DNA of 42,310 nucleotides from Auxenochlorella pyrenoidosa (lineage: Eukaryota > Chlorophyta > Trebouxiophyceae > Chlorellales > Chlorellaceae): the NCBI GenBank assembly GCA_001430745.1, contig KQ481938.1, forward strand, positions 225,914 through 268,223, given 5' to 3'. Below the pieces are notes generated by a model. That model had not been told where the DNA came from. It made no database searches and saw nothing but the letters and a program-made list of their open reading frames with translations. This document shows positions 38,380 to 42,310 of this stretch, in pieces. Each line of letters starts with the position of its first letter. The stretch's first letter is position 1. The position numbers and the translations under genes are program-made.

Positions 38380-40296
38380 GGCAGCACCCGCCTTGATGTC
38401 GGGGCCAGCAGCCTTGGCGGCCGGCTTGGCGGGCGCCAGCAAGGCCGAGGCAGCAGCCTGCTCCGCCTCGTCGTCGGCCTCTGCCCGCGAGTCAAGGGCC
38501 CCGGGGGCAGCGCCAGCCGAAGAGGAGGCAGTCTGGGTGGGCCCGGCAGCCTCAATGTAGCTCGACACGGCGGCCTCGGCCTCTGGCGACAGCTGCACTG
38601 CCTTGCCGGGAGCCGGCGATGCCGGCTTGGCGGCCGGCTGCTCCGCCTGCTGTGCCGTCTTGTCGGCCAGGGCAGCCGCGGCGGCGCCAGCTGGCACATC
38701 CAGAGGGTCAAACTTCCGGTCAAACTTGCCGTCGGCGGTCAACACCTCGGCCGCCGCGGCCAGCAGCGAGGCGGGTGCTGCTGCCACAGCGCCCGCCGCG
38801 GGCGGGGCCGCAGCGGCGTCGGCGCTGCCGGCGCCAAAGCTGGCCTTGACTGCGTCGGCAAACTGCGCCAGCGCCGCGGCGGGCCTGCAGCCGCCAGGGG
38901 CGGGGGCAACGCGGGAGGTGAGTACCGCCCGCATGGGCAGCAGCCAGTCAGTCCTGCACGTCTTTTGCTGATCTCAGCACGCCTGCCTATGCTCGCCGCA
39001 GAGGCAGGTGGCGGCATGCCGCCACAGAGCGAACACCCGCCCATGCAGTGCAGCCACCCATGCATCACCGCGCCCCTACGTACCCCAGCGAGCACAGCAG
39101 GCAACGCGGGTGCTGTCATCACCGTGCCCCCGCGTAACGCAGCGTGCACAGCAGACAACGCGGGTGCTGCCCTCACTTGAAGGCGGGCGGCGGCGCGTCG
39201 TCGTCGGTGGACAGCCCCTCCTCGCTCAGCTGCTCGGCAGCTCCCTCATGCAGGGGCCCCACCATGGTGGCCATCGGCGCACCCCACTCGCAGGTGAGGT
39301 CCGCGGCCCCGATGTCCACGCACAGCGTGCGGTTCAGGCAGCTCTCCCACTGAGGGTTGCTGCACGGCGCGGGGCATGACGGGGTGGGGGGGAGAGGAGG
39401 GAGTGAGGGCGCAGTGCAAGCGCTGACAAGGATTAAAAAGCAAGCTGGGCTGCCCCTGAATTTGGCGACCCCAGCCCGGGCGATGCACCGCAGGGTGGCG
39501 GGGGGGGGGGCAGGGCGGAGCACCCTGTGCCCACACAGGGCCCAGGCAGCCATGCGCATGCATGCAAACCAATGGACGGAGCAGCCGCAGCGCATGGCGC
39601 ACAAGAGAGAGCACGAGCAGCAAGCACACGAGAGTGCTCAAGCAGCGGGCACAGGAGAGTGTCTAAGCGGCGCGCACCCGCCCGTCTGCACGAACTTCCA
39701 CTCAAGGGCAGCGCCTGCCGGCAGCGCCACAGAGGCCCGCCAGCGGTCGCCCTCGCTCCAGGTCATCTTCAGGGCCTTGCCCAGGTCCCAGCCACCCAGC
39801 TGGGCGGCGCTGCCGCAGACCATGAGCTCCTGGCCAAAGGGGACCTGCAGGAGGCATGGGTCGAGAGACGGGATGGGGCTGGGGGGCAAACAATCTGGTG
39901 CAGCGCCTCCCGGTTTGAACGGACGGTTGGGCCGGCGTGGGGCGCAGACACGCCGCTGCTCAGCCAGCAGTATTGCAGCAACATTGCAATGCGCACAGAG
40001 TGGCAAACCACACTGCTGGCACGGAACGCATGGCTTTCAAACACAGGTCGGCACTCGGTCAGGACCAGACTGGCAGCAGCGGAGCCACCAGCGCCGCGCA
40101 CTCGAACCTGTCTTATCAGCGTGAAATGGACAGTCACAGCGGCCTCGGCATGCTTCTCCTCGCCCTCGGCGGCCAGAAAGGCGCGCACGGGCTTGTAGGC
40201 CGTCCGCTTGAGGGCACGCTTGGGCCCGTTGGCCCTGCCCGTCCGCAGGGCAGCTGGGGCGGGACGGAGCGCGCCAGGGTGTGCAGCGAGCAGCAT
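37113..40296 (-). CDS. CBM20 starch-binding protein with C-terminal hydrophobic helices
   Basis: Exons: 40296-40108, 39844-39678, 39359-39177, 38884-38254, 38164-38056, 37671-37480, 37246-37113 (TGA); phases agree, 534 residues. The N-terminus (about 1-40) is rich in Ala, Arg and Lys with few acids, like a plastid transit peptide. CBM20 at about 50-155: VTVHFTLIRQ, PFGQELMVCGSAAQLGGWDLGKA, MTWSEGDRWRASVALP, LEWKFVQTGGNPQWES, NRTLCVDI. The conserved ligand-site tryptophans and the GGW turn are present. Residues about 180-390 are Ala-rich and acidic, with an odd FDRKFDPLDVP motif. Exon 5 encodes a Gly/Ala-rich hydrophobic segment (VAGTVAMGMGAAAMLSAFAV) and exon 7 a second (VILAASVLSAIDAGKKIL) before a Ser/Gly/Asp tail; Lys/Arg-rich exon 6 lies between. 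A starch-to-membrane tether in the chloroplast is inference. No enzyme domain is seen. Confidence 0.8.
37931..38090. repeat. 40-bp tandem repeat duplicating a splice donor
   Basis: Four units with an exact 40-base period: CCCACCTGCC at 37971, 38011 and 38051, with the diverged CCAACCCGCC at 37931. On the minus strand each unit reads GTGCTGGG-GCTGTGGC followed by AGGTGGG, which is the end of CBM20 exon 5 and its donor. The genuine donor is at 38055-38054; copies at 38015 and 37975 look equally good. Confidence 0.85.
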
Positions 40297-40811
40297 GAGT
40301 GGAGCTCAAGTAGGGTGAAATGGGCCCAGCGGCAGGGTTGGCAACTTTGAATGGCGCGTTTGCTTCCGAGCTGCTGGTTTTGTGTGTGGGGGGTATGTGA
40401 AAGTCAGTGCGATGTATGGAGTTCGAAAAGATAGCATGCGGGAGCGGGGACTGCGCCAGCTGAATAGGGGCATTGGTGCCAGCTCAGCGACAGCCCAGCG
40501 ACAGCTCGGCATCGCGAGCTGCCCATGTTTGGCTCACGTCTCTGGTTCCTGAGGGTGCCCTTTTTCGTGTTTGTAACGCGCCGCACAGAGGGCACTTAGC
40601 ATGCAGAAGACAGTGCGTTGTCTGCGCAGCACATCGCGCTTCACGCGGCAGCGGCGGGCCACCGCCGTCGCCCTGCTGTCTAGCTGGACTGGTGCTCATT
40701 TGTGCCTGGTATATTGAGGTGTAACTGGCTTTGATTACATGTAGGGCAGTTACACGACTCCTCCTTGCTAGCGCGGCCACGTGACCTCCTGCCGCCGCGG
40801 CTGGCGGCAGC
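40297..40811. promoter_or_regulatory. Intergenic region, RPN5 3' UTR and CBM20 promoter
   Basis: 515 bases between two minus-strand genes. It includes the RPN5 polyadenylation motifs near 40735-40754; the remainder should contain the CBM20 promoter and 5' UTR. No coding segment seen. Confidence 0.5.
40735..40754 (-). terminator. TGTAA polyadenylation motifs of RPN5
   Basis: On the minus strand TGTAA occurs at 40754-40750 and 40739-40735, about 60 and 75 bases after the RPN5 stop codon. The close spacing makes a real 3' end plausible. Confidence 0.55.
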
Positions 40812-42248
40812 TCACGCCGCCCCGATGGGCACGCGGTGCACCATGCTCTCCTTTTGAATCTGCTGGCACGTCTTCTCCACCAGCACCAGCAGCCGCCCGA
40901 TGTTGCCGCTCCAGCTGTCCAGCGCCTCGCCGGGGCCCCTGCAGGGCGGGTTGGTGCGCGCGGCTGGGCAGGTGAGTGCGTGGTGACCGGGATGCCCAAG
41001 GGGCTGGCGCGGCGGCTGCTGCCGTGCAGCCCTTCGCCCGCCCCAAGGAAGGCACAGGAACAACAGAGGTGGGAGGACTGACAGCACGTGGAGCACACCC
41101 ATCGTGGCCTTTCCTGGCCATGCAGGGCAGGCTGCCGTCGCACAGAGCAAGTGCCAGCGGCGGCGGGCGAAGCAAGGGCGGCTGCCTGGACGCCCTGCCG
41201 TTCAGCCGAGGCGGGTGCCGCAGCCAGTCGCAGTCACAAGCGCGTAGCAGAGCGTGCGACATCGCGGGAGGCAGTGCTGCCCGCTCACTTGCGGCTGCCA
41301 AAGCGGATGACGCCTGCGGGGCGGTCGATCTTTGCCACCAGGCTGCCCCCCACTACCAGGTCAGACAGGTGCTTCTCAGCCTGCGGGCAGGGACCACAGC
41401 GGCCAGGACGGGCAGGGCGAGCGTGCCATCACAGGAGGAAAGGCCATCGGGCGCAGCTGCCGTGCAGTGCTGCGACGGGCCGCGTCGTGAGCAGGCCCCC
41501 TTGAGCAGCCCACCGCTGCTGGGGTGGCCCAGGGGCACGCGCTGCAAGCCGCGCGCACGCCGCCCATTCGCAGCGGGAGGGGCGCCAGAGCCGGACGCTG
41601 CAGCGGCAGCTCTGTATAACCCCCCACCCCCCCCAACCCCCCCTCTCCCAAGGGAGCCAGCTCTCCCACCTCGTCCGCCGACAGGTCGAGCATCTGCGCC
41701 AGGCGGGGCAGGGTGATGCGCGAGTAGTAGCCCGCGATGACCTGCAGGTTGTGCTCGATCACGCGCAGCTTGAAGTCGTGGCGGGGCGGGGCGGGGCGGG
41801 TGGGGGTGGGGGGTGGGGGTGGGGAGTAGGGCGTGGGTGGAGTAGGAGTTGGGAGTGGAGAAGGGGCGAGGGGGGAGCGGGGGTGCGGATGGGGAAGGGG
41901 CAGGGTGGGGGTGGGAAAGGGGACGGATGGAGCAGTGTCGGGGCAGGGATGGCGCGGCAGGTAAACAAGCGGGAAGGGACAGCTGTCGGCTCCACGCCAA
42001 GGATGCTTTGTGTAGGGAGCCCCTGGGAGTGTGATTCCCGCCAGGCCAAGCGTGTGCGCAGCGCGCAACGAAGGCAGCCCCGCCCCGTCAATGGACGCAG
42101 CGGGGGGCTCGCCGTGGCCCTGGCCGCGCCAGCCCCCTCGCTACGTCTCACCCGCTTGCCGCTTCGGCCCGTCCTCCCCTCCAACCACGTCTGCCTGCGC
42201 CGCCACCTCTGCCGCGTACTCGCTGTCAATATGCTTCCACCACAGCAC
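40812..42248 (-). CDS. RPN5: 26S proteasome lid subunit RPN5 / PSMD12 (3' part, 5' end outside window)
   Basis: PCI-domain subunit of the proteasome lid. Inferred exons: 42248-42152, about 41768-41670, 41380-41289, 40938-40812 (TGA). Seen: [10 protein letters not shown] and GEDGPKR before the PCI winged helix; [63 protein letters not shown]; and the C-terminal helix region [24 protein letters not shown]. The intron between the first two exons is problematic: the donor after GPKRQA (42151) is in phase 1. The first AG after a 200-base pyrimidine tract is the one directly before CTG 41768, which gives phase 0, although family resemblance wants the residues DFK just upstream to be coding. An assembly error in the C-rich tract or an unusual acceptor would explain it. 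The N-terminal two thirds lie beyond the window. Confidence 0.88.
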
Positions 42249-42310
42249 CTGCACGTCAGTGGGCCAGGTGGCCGGGGGGGGCGGGGGTGGTGTGTGGGTG
42301 GGTGGGGGGT

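Noticed and set aside
37912..39180. Plus-strand open frame of 422 codons
   Set aside because: Antisense to the Ala-rich CBM20 exon 4 and the 40-bp repeats; repetitive composition is inherited from them.

Overview
The window is nuclear DNA from a very GC-rich, intron-dense eukaryote. The best fit is a green alga of the Chlorella-like Trebouxiophyceae. Reasons: short exons with GT-AG and many GC-AG introns, TGTAA polyadenylation motifs of the green-algal type after several genes, a starch-binding CBM20 protein with a plastid-type N-terminus, and plant/alga-type versions of housekeeping genes. The species assignment is inference. No bacterial operon, rRNA, tRNA, CRISPR array or viral gene was seen. 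A 543-base run of N (11268-11810) lies inside one intron.

Layout, left to right. (1) 273-3078 (+): 3' part of the branched-chain 2-oxoacid dehydrogenase E1 alpha gene. (2) 3861-6771 (+): a complete RTA1-family seven-helix membrane protein, a family best known from fungi. (3) 7120-8576 and 8770-10261 (-): two tandem paralogous multi-pass membrane proteins of unknown function. (4) 10562-13843 (+): a theta-like glutathione S-transferase, sharing a 300-bp divergent promoter region with the upstream membrane paralog. (5) About 14.4-21.9 kb: three tandem repeat units, each with one minus-strand gene for a small protein that starts Met-Gly-Gln-Gly and has an N-myristoylation signature. Unit 1 carries two insertions absent from its sisters: a 60-bp element duplicating ACAGGG, and a 1.5-kb element bounded by ACTAGT with imperfect terminal inverted repeats. 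(6) About 22.0-25.2 kb: a stretch of inverted and direct repeats with fragmentary coding potential. (7) 25510-28028 (-): ALY/REF mRNA export factor, divergent from (8) 28272-31820 (+): TIPIN/Swi3/Csm3 replication-fork protection factor with a CCHC zinc knuckle. (9) 32290-36265 (+): a predicted VAP-type MSP domain fused, through phase-consistent exons, to a Tudor-like domain, a SUMO-interacting motif and a C-terminal SUMO-like domain. (10) 37113-40296 (-): CBM20 starch-binding protein with C-terminal hydrophobic helices. (11) 40812-42248 (-, 5' end outside): 26S proteasome lid subunit RPN5.

The genes do not form a functional cluster; they are ordinary neighbours in a compact algal genome. The parts most worth following are the MSP-Tudor-SUMO-like fusion, the very high share of GC-AG introns (10 of 64 inferred introns), the CBM20 membrane protein, the small inserted elements with an empty-site control in the same window, and the 40-bp tandem duplication of a splice donor. 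All exon models are hand-built from frame, splice dinucleotides and family resemblance; no alignment or transcript was available.
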